Below the pieces are notes generated by a model, which saw only the letters and a list, made by a program, of their open reading frames with translations, was not told the origin of the DNA and made no database searches. Of a stretch of DNA of 64,000 nt, positions 53,910 to 63,104 are shown in pieces. A program made the position numbers and the translations under genes. Source of the stretch: Pycnopodia helianthoides (lineage: Eukaryota > Echinodermata > Asteroidea > Forcipulatida > Asteriidae); the NCBI GenBank assembly GCA_032158295.1, contig CM063249.1, positions 7,393,195 through 7,457,194 of the forward strand, given 5' to 3'. Position 1 is the stretch's first letter. Every line of letters starts with the position of its first letter.

Positions 53910-54529
53910 TTGGTAGACATGATGTCAGATGACTTGGATGTAGTCAAGCTGATACATGTATAGTTGTTTGGCGGACGTCAGATAAATAATCCCATTGTGT
54001 ACGTGCGTGTGTTGCCGCGTGGTGATTGGTCAGCTGGAGGGTTCCTGTGTTGGTTTACTGGTTGTGTGTCCTATTGTTCCGGTGGTGGTTTAGGCTTCCA
54101 GAGAAAAGGCGCATAAACTCCCAGGGTTTATTTTGGGATTTTAGGCCGAATCTGTGTTAGTTTGGTGTTAGAAAAGTGTAGTTTTTCCTTCCAGATGTGG
54201 AGATAGTGGAAACAATTTTGTACAAGTACTTTTCCTCCAATGACAGTAATTGCCGTAGATAGTTTTAAAGCCAGATTGACTGTTCCTTTCCGGTTTGGAA
54301 TTAGGAAAAAGGTATCATATTGTTGAGTATTTGCAAGGTAGATTTTGATTTTCTATCCAGTGATGGTTGTTGGGTTGTTTATGTGTTCTGTCCCGCATGC
54401 GGGTGTATGAACGATGGTATAGTGGTTTTTATTTGACTCTTGTCCGTTTTGATATGGTTAGATAATCACAATTCTGGGGAATTGGTGTTTGGGTGTATAT
54501 CCCATTTGCGGGTGGAGGTTGGATGGAAG
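53910..54529. other. Flank upstream of Penelope-like ORF1
   Basis: 620 bp that may contain the 5' untranslated part of the element. No hammerhead core (TCNTCAG on the plus strand) was found in it. Nothing else recognised. Confidence 0.4.
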
Positions 54530-54895
54530 TTTTCTTGGCCTGTTCTTTTTTCGTCAATTTGCCGTGTTGGTCGAGTTATATGCTGCACTCGTCAGTGAAG
54601 ATGACATTGTCGCCGGTTTCCCCTTCTGACGTTGAGCGTCTAAGCAAAAACTAGACGTTTTTGCTTATTTGCATCCCTTATCATCTGGCACTATGCAGCA
54701 CTGGTGGCCACCCATCCAAGCTACAACCGTCGTTGACGGATGGTTGAGTTCCGACACATCGAGTCCGAAGATGTTGTGGTGAATTAGGGAGATGTCACAG
54801 GAAGTTAGCTCATCATCGTTTTCATACAGGTCTTGAATCAAGTTGTTTAAGTATGAGGGAAACTTTGAGCGTCTGCCTGTCGGTGTATACTTTAA
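54530..54895 (-). pseudogene. Tc1/mariner-like transposase (family B), N-terminal part
   Basis: Frames show a GRRSKFPSYLNNLIQDLYEN helix, DDELTSCDISLIHHNIFGLD (second helix-turn-helix) and then, out of frame, KLGWV and the first catalytic region. This is the DNA-binding half of a Tc1-like transposase. It joins polymerase-derived sequence at about 54900. Confidence 0.7.
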
Positions 54896-54899
54896 CATT

Positions 54900-55345
54900 T
54901 ACATGCTTTTCTTGGTTGGTCACCGTTTTCCCATAAGTAGAGTTTCCAAGGAGTTTCATCGTATCTGCCAATATGGCGTTTGAAGCGTCTCTTTCCCTGG
55001 CCCGTCTGGCATCAAAGCTTCCCAAGAGCTTTTAAAGCAGTCCTTTTTTCTGTATTGGACCACTTGGTTTATGTGTTGGACTTGGAGTCCATGTGATATA
55101 TACCACTGGTGAAGAGGGGTCGCCAGCAAAATTCGCTCCCCAAATATGCTACCTATTAAACATTTACGAGGAGTCTTCATAAGACCTTCCCACTCTGCAT
55201 ATTCCCGCTTATGGTCCCTGAAATTGTTTTTACTGATAAAGGTATTCTTGAAAATTGGTGTCATTTCCTCAAACACTTCTGTTAATGCTGGAGGAACGTG
55301 TAAATCACATTGGTTTGGTTCATTTGTGTCATTCTCAAGAACAGG
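54900..55345 (-). pseudogene. Family-B DNA polymerase remnant up to motif B
   Basis: Frames in order: CDLHVPPALTEVFEEMTPIF, FRDHKREYAEWEGLM, IFGERILLATPLHQWYISHG, then after a frameshift MKLLGNSTYGKTVTN, which is motif B (K...N..YG) of protein-primed family-B polymerases. It probably continues the piece at 55969-56560, interrupted by a Tc1-like fragment. Dead. Confidence 0.75.
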
Positions 55346-55555
55346 TTAACAATGCATATTTAAAGAATAACAGAAATGATACGAGGGATCCAGGGAAAAA
55401 GCATAAGCTTAAACAAGACCCGGAACCCAGTAATTATGAATTTAGTTATTAAATTAATACATACATACCATGCTGAATGTTATCAAGTAAAACCATTTGG
55501 TTGGAAAGAAAAACTAATAATAGAGGCAGTTATTAATACATTCACATAAATATAG
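55346..55555. other. Unassigned spacer between polymerase and Tc1 fragments
   Basis: AT-rich DNA without recognisable coding content. It may be the outer part of the Tc1-like element that interrupted the polymerase gene. Confidence 0.4.
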
Positions 55556-55968
55556 GTACGGATGAGGGTTTTTTCAAGGATAACTTCCCTGAAAAACTTC
55601 CCATCCACGATGGCCTGAAACACTACGATGGGGGTTTTCCCGCATTTTGAAATTCCTGCCCAGACATGAAGCTTGAGTGGGTGCTTTGGTTTTGCCTTTA
55701 GTTTTCTTGGCCTGTTCTTCTTTCGTCAATTTGCCGTGTTGGTCGAGTTATATGCTGCACTCGTCAGTGAAGATGACATTGTCGACGGTTTCCCCTCTGA
55801 CGTTGAGCGTCTAAGCAAAAACTAGACGTTTTTGCTTATTTGCATCCCTTATCATCTGGCAATATGCAGCACTGGTGGCCACCCATCCAAGCTTTAACCG
55901 TCGTTGACGGATGGTTGAGTGCCGAAGATGTTGTGGTGAATTAAGGAGATGTCACAGGAATTCCCTTG
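55556..55968 (-). pseudogene. Tc1/mariner-like transposase fragment (family B)
   Basis: Collinear with 57305-57926 from the LIHHN codons to the LEKTLIP codons, with a small deletion after TCTTCGG. It contains the intact TTAA (55937-55940 region, GAATTAAGG) at which the other copy was hit by piggyBac. Confidence 0.75.
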
Positions 55969-56560
55969 CTCTCTCTCACCCCATACTTTTGACTCTGTGT
56001 CAGCTTAAAATCGTTTTCGGTCTGTCTTACAAACGCACCCGTTGGCATATTTTGCATGAGTGCCCGCAAGTACAGGGCATTTGCATCAAAGCCGACTACC
56101 TTTTTACACATTTTGTTACCCCCTCTAATGAGTGGTGGTTTTTTTCATGGTATCTGTGAAAAGCTCTGGACGGGCCACCAACGATGTTCCTTTTCATGAA
56201 ATATGTAATACAAATCCTTGTTTTCGGTGTCAATAAGGAAAAGATATGTATCATTGGACAGAGTCAGAAATAAGTAGCAGAGTGAGAGACCAGATGCAGA
56301 TATGGCGTGCTTAAACATATCCATGCCGGGTTGTTCGTAGAATTGGAAAATTTTTGCAACTTAACTCAAAAATGGAACCATGTCCAAATTATTATACCAG
56401 ATCACAAAGTCTCACATTGTTTGCATGTTTTGACTATTCCACTTTTCTTGGCAGTACGAGTATTGTGTAAGTTTGTATACAAATATGTTGATGTTGGAGA
56501 TACATTCAACCACCCATTTTGTGTCGGGGCGCTGCTGCCGACCATACTCCGCCACATCAA
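55969..56560 (-). pseudogene. Family-B DNA polymerase remnant with motif A
   Basis: Frames in order: CQEKWNSQNMQTM, DFVIWYNNLDMVPFLS, KIFQFYEQPGMDMFKHAISA, LYYIFHEKEHRWW, then GFDANALYLRALMQNMPTGA. The DANALYL stretch is motif A (D..xLY) of protein-primed family-B polymerases. Several stops and shifts. On the minus strand it lies upstream of 54900-55345 and could be the same gene copy. Confidence 0.75.
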
Positions 56561-56576
56561 TCTTCTGTAGTGTATC

Positions 56577-56715
56577 TGTAGTACTGGTCTATCAGGGGCA
56601 GTTGCCCGCAGTTAAAGTCACTGGAGACGGAGGAGGATGGCGATGACAACTGGTCTGGAACACTTGAGCATGAAGGCTGAGGGCTGGAGTTGGGGCGTCA
56701 TGTAAACGATCTGCT
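56577..56715 (-). pseudogene. N-terminal fragment of an ORF1-like gene
   Basis: Starts MSTKLSRS and, after a stop, reads RPNSSPQPSCSSVPDQ and SSDFNCGQLPLIDQYY. CGQLPLIDQ is identical to the signature in the Penelope-like ORF1 at 53277-53909, again after a Ser/Pro-rich leader. A diverged relative, truncated after 45 codons. Confidence 0.5.
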
Positions 56716-56719
56716 GAGT

Positions 56720-57300
56720 TTAGTAGACATACTGAATATGATGGCGTTGTGGCTGTGGTGATCCAGTATATGGTTTTCCTTCCTGGTTTGATTACATTCT
56801 CTAAGTGTTCTTCTGAGATGGCAAGATAGGCAGAGTCTGTGTCCATCTCGCACATCTGAAAGTCAGACGGATGGATGTATTTGTTCAAACAGTCGAAATA
56901 AAACTCCAACATTCTTAGTTTTGCATACTGATAAACAAAGAACCCTATTTTAATGGGAAGGTTTAAATTCAGTGTGTTTTTAGTGATCTCAATCTCGTTC
57001 AGGTTTTCCCATATGATGTACAAAGCGTGAAAATGGGAGTCATTGATAAACCGTGAGGCATCGGAGTTGGTGCATACTTTAACATTTACATGCTTTTCTT
57101 GGTTGGTCACCGTTTTCCCATAAGCAGAGTTTCCAAGGAGTTTCATCGTATCTGCCAATATGGCGTTTGAAGCGTCTCTATCCCTGGCCCGTCTGGCATG
57201 GCTAACTGCTTCCCCAAAGCTTTTAAAGCAGTCCTTTTGTTCTGTATTGGACCACTTGGTATATGTGTTGGACTTGGAGTCCATGTGGAGTCCGATCCCA
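56720..57300 (-). pseudogene. Family-B DNA polymerase remnant, motifs B and C
   Basis: One open frame carries MKLLGNSAYGKTVTN (motif B), LPIKIGFFVYQYAKLRMLEF, and CEMDTDSAYLAIS (motif C, the catalytic DTDS). This is the palm of a protein-primed family-B polymerase, the type in Polintons/Mavericks and their viral relatives. It is cut off on both sides, by a Tc1-like fragment (57305) and by an unrelated 3' tail. Confidence 0.8.
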
Positions 57301-57304
57301 CCGA

Positions 57305-57926
57305 TGAGTTGCTCTTTGTTTGTTTGTTGGCTTTACTTGACGACGCAAGAAGTGCTTGAACTCGTGCCACAGGTTTTCAATTTGGTTTCGATCTTGACTT
57401 TCAGCCGGCGTTGGTATCCAGTTGATCTTAGCAGCCTCCATAAAGTCCTTGTTCCCATTTGAGGCATGTTTTGGATCAATGTCCTGTTGGAATCGATGAC
57501 CATCCGGGAAACGGGCTTGCAGGTACGGGATGAGGGTTTTTTCAAGGATAACTTCCCTGAAAAACTTCCCATCCACGATGGCCTGAAACACTACGATGGG
57601 GGTTTTCCCGCATTTTGAAATTCCTGCCCAGACATGAAGCTTGAGTGGGTGCTTTGGTTTTGCCTTTAGTTTTCTTGGCCTGTTCTTCTTTCGTCAATTT
57701 GCCGTGTTGGTCGAGTTATATGCTGCACTCGTCAGTGAAGATGACATTGTCGACGGTTTCCCCTTCTGACGTTGAGCGTCTAAGCAAAAACTAGACGTTT
57801 TTGCTTATTTGCATCCCTTATCATCTGGCAATATGCAGCACTGGTGGCCACCCATCCAAGCTTTAACCGTCGTTGACGGATGGTTGAGTCCGACACATCG
57901 AGTCCGAAGATGTTGTGGTGAATTAA
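57305..57926 (-). pseudogene. Tc1/mariner-like transposase (family B), C-terminal part
   Basis: From LIHHN at the piggyBac junction, through KLGWVATSAAYCQMI and a shifted DECS (first catalytic D). Then open from VFQAIVDGKFFREVILEKTL to DIDPKHAS (second D), and NQIENLWHEFKHFLRRQV (catalytic E). The DDE order and the NxxENLW motif are diagnostic of Tc1/mariner. The N-terminus is missing because piggyBac inserted at its TTAA. Confidence 0.85.
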
Positions 57927-58257
57927 CCCTTTCAGTACCAACAGATACTTGCAACTAATGCAATGGTGACCAGAGAAATTTCATCGACATGACTACTTGG
58001 TTACCAAGAGTATTTTGTACAGTTTTAGGTGACAGCGCCCTCACAAGGCAGATTGGGGTTAGCCTAGGTCCTTCTCACAGAATGTTGACAATTAAGTATA
58101 TTATTAAATGACTGTTTCCTTTGGCATATTGCCTTTGACTAATTAATTGCCTTAAAAATATATTTGAGGTTTGGTATTATGACCAATAAATACCAAATTG
58201 AGTAGTTTCAATGTGAAAGGTTAACATTTCTAAAGTTGCTGTTCATACCAATCTGCA

Positions 58258-58625
58258 CAGGGCTCGAATTTGGGGAGAAAATCCTCAAGACTACAGGGCT
58301 TGAAGCTCAAAATCTTTACTGGACCAGACATTTTTTTACAAGACCTGATTCAAAATGTGAAAGAAAAAAAAACTTGCTGCCACAGTTTAACTTGCATTTG
58401 ACTGCTTTTATATGAACCCGAACTGAGACAAGTAAAAGAAGAGTATACTTGATTACTCATAGAATTGAAAGATAATTTATTAGACCCAAAGTCAACACTT
58501 GAACATTATGTGTTTCTGTTATTCAATTGAAAAAGACCATCGGACTTGTTAGGTCATAAGTTTACTGGCCCAACACTAAAATTACTGGCCTCGGGCCTGT
58601 GGTCCAGTGTAAAATTCGAGCCCTG
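58258..58625. mobile_element. Inverted-repeat unit inside the piggyBac 3' region
   Basis: CAGGGCTCGAATTT at the left and AAATTCGAGCCCTG at the right bound 368 bp. TACTGGACCAG-like words in the left half are mirrored by CTGGTCCAGT-like words in the right. The ends are like the CAGGCCTCGAATT elements at 26209. Non-coding, probably a hAT-type MITE that jumped into the piggyBac element. Confidence 0.6.
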
Positions 58626-59150
58626 CTGCATGAAAATTATTTACCTCGGAAAATTGGTTTCTGAAATCTAAAATAAACAGAAGGTTTTAATAATTTCCTT
58701 TCAAAGCACCATCCCCCCGCCTCAATTGACACCTATCATGAACCAATATGTAAAAGTGCAATTGTTTTTCTTTTGAAGCACCATCCTCCCCCACCTCCCC
58801 ACCCGCCTCAATGTCGCCCCCAGCCAATGTCGCCCCCTAGCAAAGTCGCCCCCAGAAAATAATTAAGGATTCTTATGGTAATATAATGGCTTAATTATTG
58901 TATTGGAAAGAATATTAAGTAAAGCCTACTTATAGTCTGCTTGAGTAAAAATGTCATCAAATAATAATAAACTCCATGCACAAAATTTACATAAGTTTCT
59001 CAAATATTTTATTAACGTCGCTCAATTCATAGGATTCAACATTCAATATAAACATAAAATAAACAAGATAAGTTTGATTACGCACAATATGAACTGGAAC
59101 CAAACTACTGGTAAAATCAAAACTACTATTCGTGAACCATTGTACTTTCG

Positions 59151-59245
59151 AAGTACCTTCCCCCCCCCCCCCCCGCCTCAATGTTGACTGGCATGCGCTT
59201 GTGGGATTCAACATTGTAGCGGGGGGGGGGGGGTTCCGAAAGTAT
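59151..59245. repeat. Inverted repeat around C14 and G14 runs
   Basis: CGAAGTACCTTCCCC and GCCTCAATGTTGA are mirrored by TCAACATTGTAGCGGGG and TTCCGAAAGTA around a short centre. The G/C-runs are opposite each other in the potential hairpin. Confidence 0.7.
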
Positions 59246-59256
59246 TTAAAATCAAT

Positions 59257-59360
59257 CGCTTGGTGTGGAAATTCTCCAATCATGGTATAACAGCTTTACA
59301 AATTTTTTAATTGTTTACCAAATTTATCGCTTGGTGTGGAAATTCTCAAAGCATGGTATA
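59257..59360. repeat. Short direct duplication at the transposase 3' end
   Basis: TCGCTTGGTGTGGAAATTCTC occurs at 59257 and again at 59328, 71 bp apart. The second copy includes the transposase stop codon, so the 3' end of the gene was duplicated locally. Confidence 0.7.
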
Positions 59361-61033
59361 ACACACATTGGCTTCAAACATTGCTTACAAATCATGCGCG
59401 TTTGTTTTCTGTTAGAGGTCGAACTGCATACAACACAGTTGCGTTTCTTCCCACCAACATTCGGACCAGGAAAGTGCTGAGTTGAAAGGGCGTTTGAACC
59501 ACTGGACAGTTGACTGGCATGCTGAACTGGGTTGTACTCCAAGCTTGAAATAAGTGCCTCTATCACCTTGACCCGGAAATCCAAAGTAGACAAGCTCTTG
59601 TTTGTATGGATGCTGTTGTATAGGACATTAGAATTAAGCAAACAGATATCTAGGATTGAGATAAATACTCGTTTCCACCATTTTAGTGTTCTGTGGCTGT
59701 GAGTATAGTAAGTGCACAATTGTGCTGCCAGATCCGTGCCTCCCATGTTTTTATTGTAATCGTTGACTATGCTCGGTTTTTGGATATGTCGAAATCCTGT
59801 TGAAGTTTTCCGGCTGCGAATCTTTTTACTAGTGACACTGCAATCGCCATAGTTTGCCAGGAGAGTGACACGTTTTGTGTCCTGCCACATAACGCATAGT
59901 TGGCCTGCTTTCCGATAAAATTGGGGATCTGCTCCGCTTTTCATGGGGAACTTTTTGGGGTTTGCAACATCAGGTATCCCTAGGGTGGTATAGCGCACAG
60001 TTCCACAAGCTCCGAATCCTAGCTCAGACAATTTGGAGAAAAGAGCCGGGCTACTAAACCAATTGTCCATGTAGATGCAATGTCCTTTATTTTCAAGTCC
60101 CTGCAAAAGGTTCAAGACTACCTTGCCTGGTGCCCCAAGATCGGATGGATGGTGTGTCTCAGGATAACTTACAGAGGACTGTCCTTGTGGGGACCTGGGC
60201 TGAGATCCTGTGAACAACTCCCAGGCACATGTGTACCCTGTGTCTGATTCGTTCAATGAAAAACATTTCAATCCCCATTTGGCGGCCTTTCGTGGCATGT
60301 ACTGCTTGAAGCTGAGTCGTCCTTTGAACTTTACCATGCTCTCGTCCGGTGAAAGGCTTCGTCCAGGCTGGTACACCCGGAGGAATGATGGAAGTACAAT
60401 GTTTAACAGTGGGCGTAATTTTGAAAGTTTGTCACGGGGAGAGTCGTCCTCCACATCTCTGTTATTGGCGAGGTGGAAAAATCGAAGGATTGCAGTAAAT
60501 CGGTTACGAGCCATGGTTGCTGAGTACAGGGGACTTCGTAGAATTTCAGACCTGGACCAATGCATGGAGTAACGAGGCCTTTTGTTGATTCCCATGCAAA
60601 GAAGTAGGGCCACGAATGCCATCATTTCAGGTACATTAGTTGGTCTCCAAGCACGCTGATTTTCTCCACCCGCACCCAAAGTTTGATCAGCATAACGATT
60701 TGTCTCATCTACCATCATCTGCCACACTGCTTCACAAAAGTACAGTTTGAAGATTTGTATGGGGGAGAACGAACTGAAGTCTTCTGTAGCCCCGGTGTTT
60801 GCTGTAAATTGCACAGGCGGTCGCCGGGTGTAAGACTTGGCTTCACGCCATCCACACCGGAAATTCGGCTTCTTGGTCTTGGATGAACCGGATGGTGTCG
60901 ATGTCGAGGCGATGGGCTCATCATCACTGTCTTCTTCCGACAAATCATCAAGTGGTGAATCTTCGTCAGAGGACTTGTCCGAACCGCTATCAGCAAAGAT
61001 TTCATCCAAAATTTTTGCATTTTCATCGGCCAT
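59324..61033 (-). CDS. piggyBac transposase, intact 569 aa
   Basis: Catalyses precise cut-and-paste transposition at TTAA. The acidic N-terminus (residues 1-45, DEDSPLDDLSEEDSDDEP) is followed by the DDE_Tnp_1_7-type core: MMAFVALLLCMGINKRPRYS (137-156), SPDESMVKFKGR (catalytic D230), GHCIYMDNWFSSPALF (D323), and IVNDYNKNMGGTDL (D425, with D434). The C-terminal Cys-rich domain CVVC...C..C....C...C...H (533-566) binds the element ends. Spacing of the catalytic residues matches the family. No stop or shift. Start ATG 61033 is 280 bp inside the right end. Likely still functional or very recently so. Closest in style to PGBD4-like transposases. Confidence 0.93.
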   Translation of the reverse strand: MADENAKILDEIFADSGSDKSSDEDSPLDDLSEEDSDDEPIASTSTPSGSSKTKKPNFRCGWREAKSYTRRPPVQFTANTGATEDFSSFSPIQIFKLYFCEAVWQMMVDETNRYADQTLGAGGENQRAWRPTNVPEMMAFVALLLCMGINKRPRYSMHWSRSEILRSPLYSATMARNRFTAILRFFHLANNRDVEDDSPRDKLSKLRPLLNIVLPSFLRVYQPGRSLSPDESMVKFKGRLSFKQYMPRKAAKWGLKCFSLNESDTGYTCAWELFTGSQPRSPQGQSSVSYPETHHPSDLGAPGKVVLNLLQGLENKGHCIYMDNWFSSPALFSKLSELGFGACGTVRYTTLGIPDVANPKKFPMKSGADPQFYRKAGQLCVMWQDTKRVTLLANYGDCSVTSKKIRSRKTSTGFRHIQKPSIVNDYNKNMGGTDLAAQLCTYYTHSHRTLKWWKRVFISILDICLLNSNVLYNSIHTNKSLSTLDFRVKVIEALISSLEYNPVQHASQLSSGSNALSTQHFPGPNVGGKKRNCVVCSSTSNRKQTRMICKQCLKPMCVIPCFENFHTKR

Positions 61034-61317
61034 GTCAGAATCTAGGACTGAAGAATGCGTGGATGCTTACTGCAATTGTCAAGGATTGGACGCGGGCAGG
61101 TGTTTTAAAGTTGCCGGGGTGATGCACGCACGCGCGGGGCCTGCATGCATGGGATTGAGGGCGCAATTTACATTTTGATAAATTACTGTTGGTGCGTGTG
61201 CCAGTGAGCCTCCATGGTAAACAAGAGAGGAAATAGTCAGGTGCCATAGGGACTCAGTGGTCACTAAGTGAAATGCTTTTTTGAGCAAATTTGGCTCGTT
61301 GGTACTGAAAGGGTTAG

Positions 61318-61384
61318 ACTGCCTATAATGACTGCTTATTTGACTACTTAGGACTGCTTAGTGAAGGCCTTCACTTTGATGAGG
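61318..61384. other. Junction between piggyBac and the Penelope-like copy
   Basis: 67 bp with ACTGCCTATAATGACTGC and ACTACTTAGGACTGCTTAG. It does not continue the Tc1-like gene that flanks the left end of piggyBac, so the right side was rearranged. Confidence 0.5.
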
Positions 61385-62033
61385 GTAGGTTATGAACCAT
61401 TGTTATGGTTTGTGGTGTAATATCTTGGTCCAGCTCTACATAGTGCTCGGATTCAAGATGGCGGTAACCTACTTGTAGGTAGTCAATGCGGTTTAATATG
61501 CAAATGCCTCTTCCTTTGTCGTATGGTTTGATTACGATGTCTGGGTTGGTTTTGAGGTTGGTTAAAGCTGATAGCTCTTTTTTTGTCATGTTTGGTTTCT
61601 GATTTCTCAGTCTGACATGAGCAAATTGATATTTTGTGGCTTCCAAATAGTTTTCGAGCGTCGCACATTGGGTAGAATTTGGTTGCCATTCTGAGGGTGG
61701 TCTGAAAGGTTGCGCATTGGCAGGTTTGTTGTGCATAAGGAAAGCAATTCTCATTCTTCTTTGGAAGATGTTGAAATCACTCAGTAATTTCTTACGGTTA
61801 GGTTTGGCGGGAGTTGGAACAAAGTTTAGACCTTTTCCTAAAGCCACTTTCTCAATTGTGGAAAGGGTGGTTTTGGATAGGTTGGTGATGAATTGTTCAC
61901 TTTCTTTCGCTAGATGTAAAAGAAGGTTATTCTTATTGAACCGTTTGGTTATGGAGCAAGTACGTGAAAAGCGTTTGGCTTTGTTTTGGGATTGTGAAAT
62001 TTGAGCTCGTTTGGTAAACTTTCGTTTGGCCAT
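61385..62033 (-). pseudogene. Penelope-like RT, N-terminal 216 codons only
   Basis: Same sequence as 52408-53056 apart from one or two substitutions, ending at VHNL where the homology is cut. No catalytic residues remain. Confidence 0.85.
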
Positions 62034-62253
62034 ATTTATAGAGAGTATGGTTTATATCTATTATTTATTTATTATTGTACTATTTTATGTAAGGTTGTTT
62101 TATAATAATATCGTATTCGGAATGCCGTGATATATTATTATAGTAATGGAGCAAATAGTAAAATAAAACAAACAATACAAGGCAAGTAATATACTCTCTT
62201 TGGATATGTGGTGGTTCTGAAAAGAACCGGTTGGTTTTGGCTTGGTGAGCTTA

Positions 62254-62872
62254 TCACTTAGGATCTCTCTTCCGTTTCTGTCCCCTGGCTGGTCTTGGGC
62301 GGGTGAAGAAACCGAAGAGCTGTACTGAGGTCCTGAGTTCTTGTCCTGCGAAACGGTCCACGAGTCTTGTTCTTCCTTCCTTCTTGGCTGCCTCTAGCTT
62401 GATTTCTATGTCGGTACTAATGCGTCGGTATTCTGCTACGCTGAGTTTTGCGAAGATCAGCGCCGCCTTGTTATTAAGTCTGCTCCAGTCGGCTGTGAAG
62501 TCCGAGCTGAAGCTGAACTCTCGGTGTGGATGTGGCGGTTTAACTGAGCTCTTCAGGAACGGTGGAGGTTGGTTGGATGAAATTGCTTTTGAGAGAATCA
62601 AAATCTGGTGGGTGATGTGTCCTTTGGCAGATGTTAACTTTGTAACAGGTTCTGCTAAGGATTTCACAAACTTGAAATCAGATTCGGTCAGACGGACGTG
62701 TGTTGTTGGTGTCTCGTCGGCGAATTCCTCCCGTACCTCTAAGGATGTGATCAGCGAGTCCTCAAGTTGATTTATTAGAGGTAACTGTCCGCATGGTATT
62801 TCCGATGACGAGTCCGACAGGGTTGGTGAGGCAGCTCTTGAGGTTGAAGCTTTAGGACTAGAGGTTTTTTTT
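62254..62872 (-). CDS. ORF1 of Penelope-like copy 2
   Basis: Homologous to 53277-53909 from KTSSPKAS to the basic end QKRKRDPK. It has five extra codons (HVRLT) after DETPTT and substitutions LIDQ to LINQ, HQISIL to HQILIL and AAKNE to AAKKE. The apparent start further upstream (62892) is an accident of fusion to an RT fragment in another frame. The open frame is conserved between copies, which supports it being a real protein. Confidence 0.55.
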
Positions 62873-63104
62873 GGGTAGAATTTGGTTGCCATTGAGAGGG
62901 TGGTCTGAAAGGTTGCGCATTGGCAGGTTTGTTGTGCATAAGGAAAGCAATTCTCATTCTTCTTTGGAAGATGTTGAAATCACTCAGTAATTTCTTACGG
63001 TTAGGTTTGGCGGGAGTTGGAACAAAGTTTAGACCTTTTCCTAAAGCCCCTTTCTCAATTGTGGAAAGGGTGGTTTTGGATAGGTTGGTGATGAATTGTT
63101 CACA
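62873..63104 (-). pseudogene. Internal Penelope-like RT fragment
   Basis: Encodes RT residues 46-122 (SEQFITNLSKTTLSTIEK to EWQPNSTQ). It is joined on one side to a Tc1-like transposase and on the other to ORF1 of copy 2. The fragment-then-ORF1 order resembles the partial tandem copies that form Penelope upstream repeats, but this piece is too internal to be sure. Confidence 0.8.

Larger units (their letters stand above)
57927..61313 (-). mobile_element. piggyBac transposon, apparently complete (3.39 kb)
   Basis: The ends CCCTTTCAGTACCAAC (57927-57942) and GTTGGTACTGAAAGGG (61298-61313) are perfect 16-bp inverted repeats. They start with CCC, as in piggyBac elements. The left flank is TTAA (57923-57926). 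The right flank is TTAG, so one base has changed or the right side was rearranged. The element holds one intact transposase gene on the minus strand, leaving a 1.4-kb 3' region filled by smaller repeats. It split a Tc1-like transposase gene. Confidence 0.9.
61385..62872 (-). mobile_element. Penelope-like retroelement, truncated copy 2
   Basis: Carries ORF1 (62872-62254, lacking about the first 12 codons), the 220-bp spacer and the first 216 codons of RT (62033-61385). It then stops before the catalytic motifs. It is nearly identical to copy 1. Seen differences are HH to RH in the RT, a 15-bp insertion in ORF1 (62690-62704) and scattered substitutions. The RT is 3'-truncated relative to transcription, which is unusual for simple target-primed insertion. 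Confidence 0.85.
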
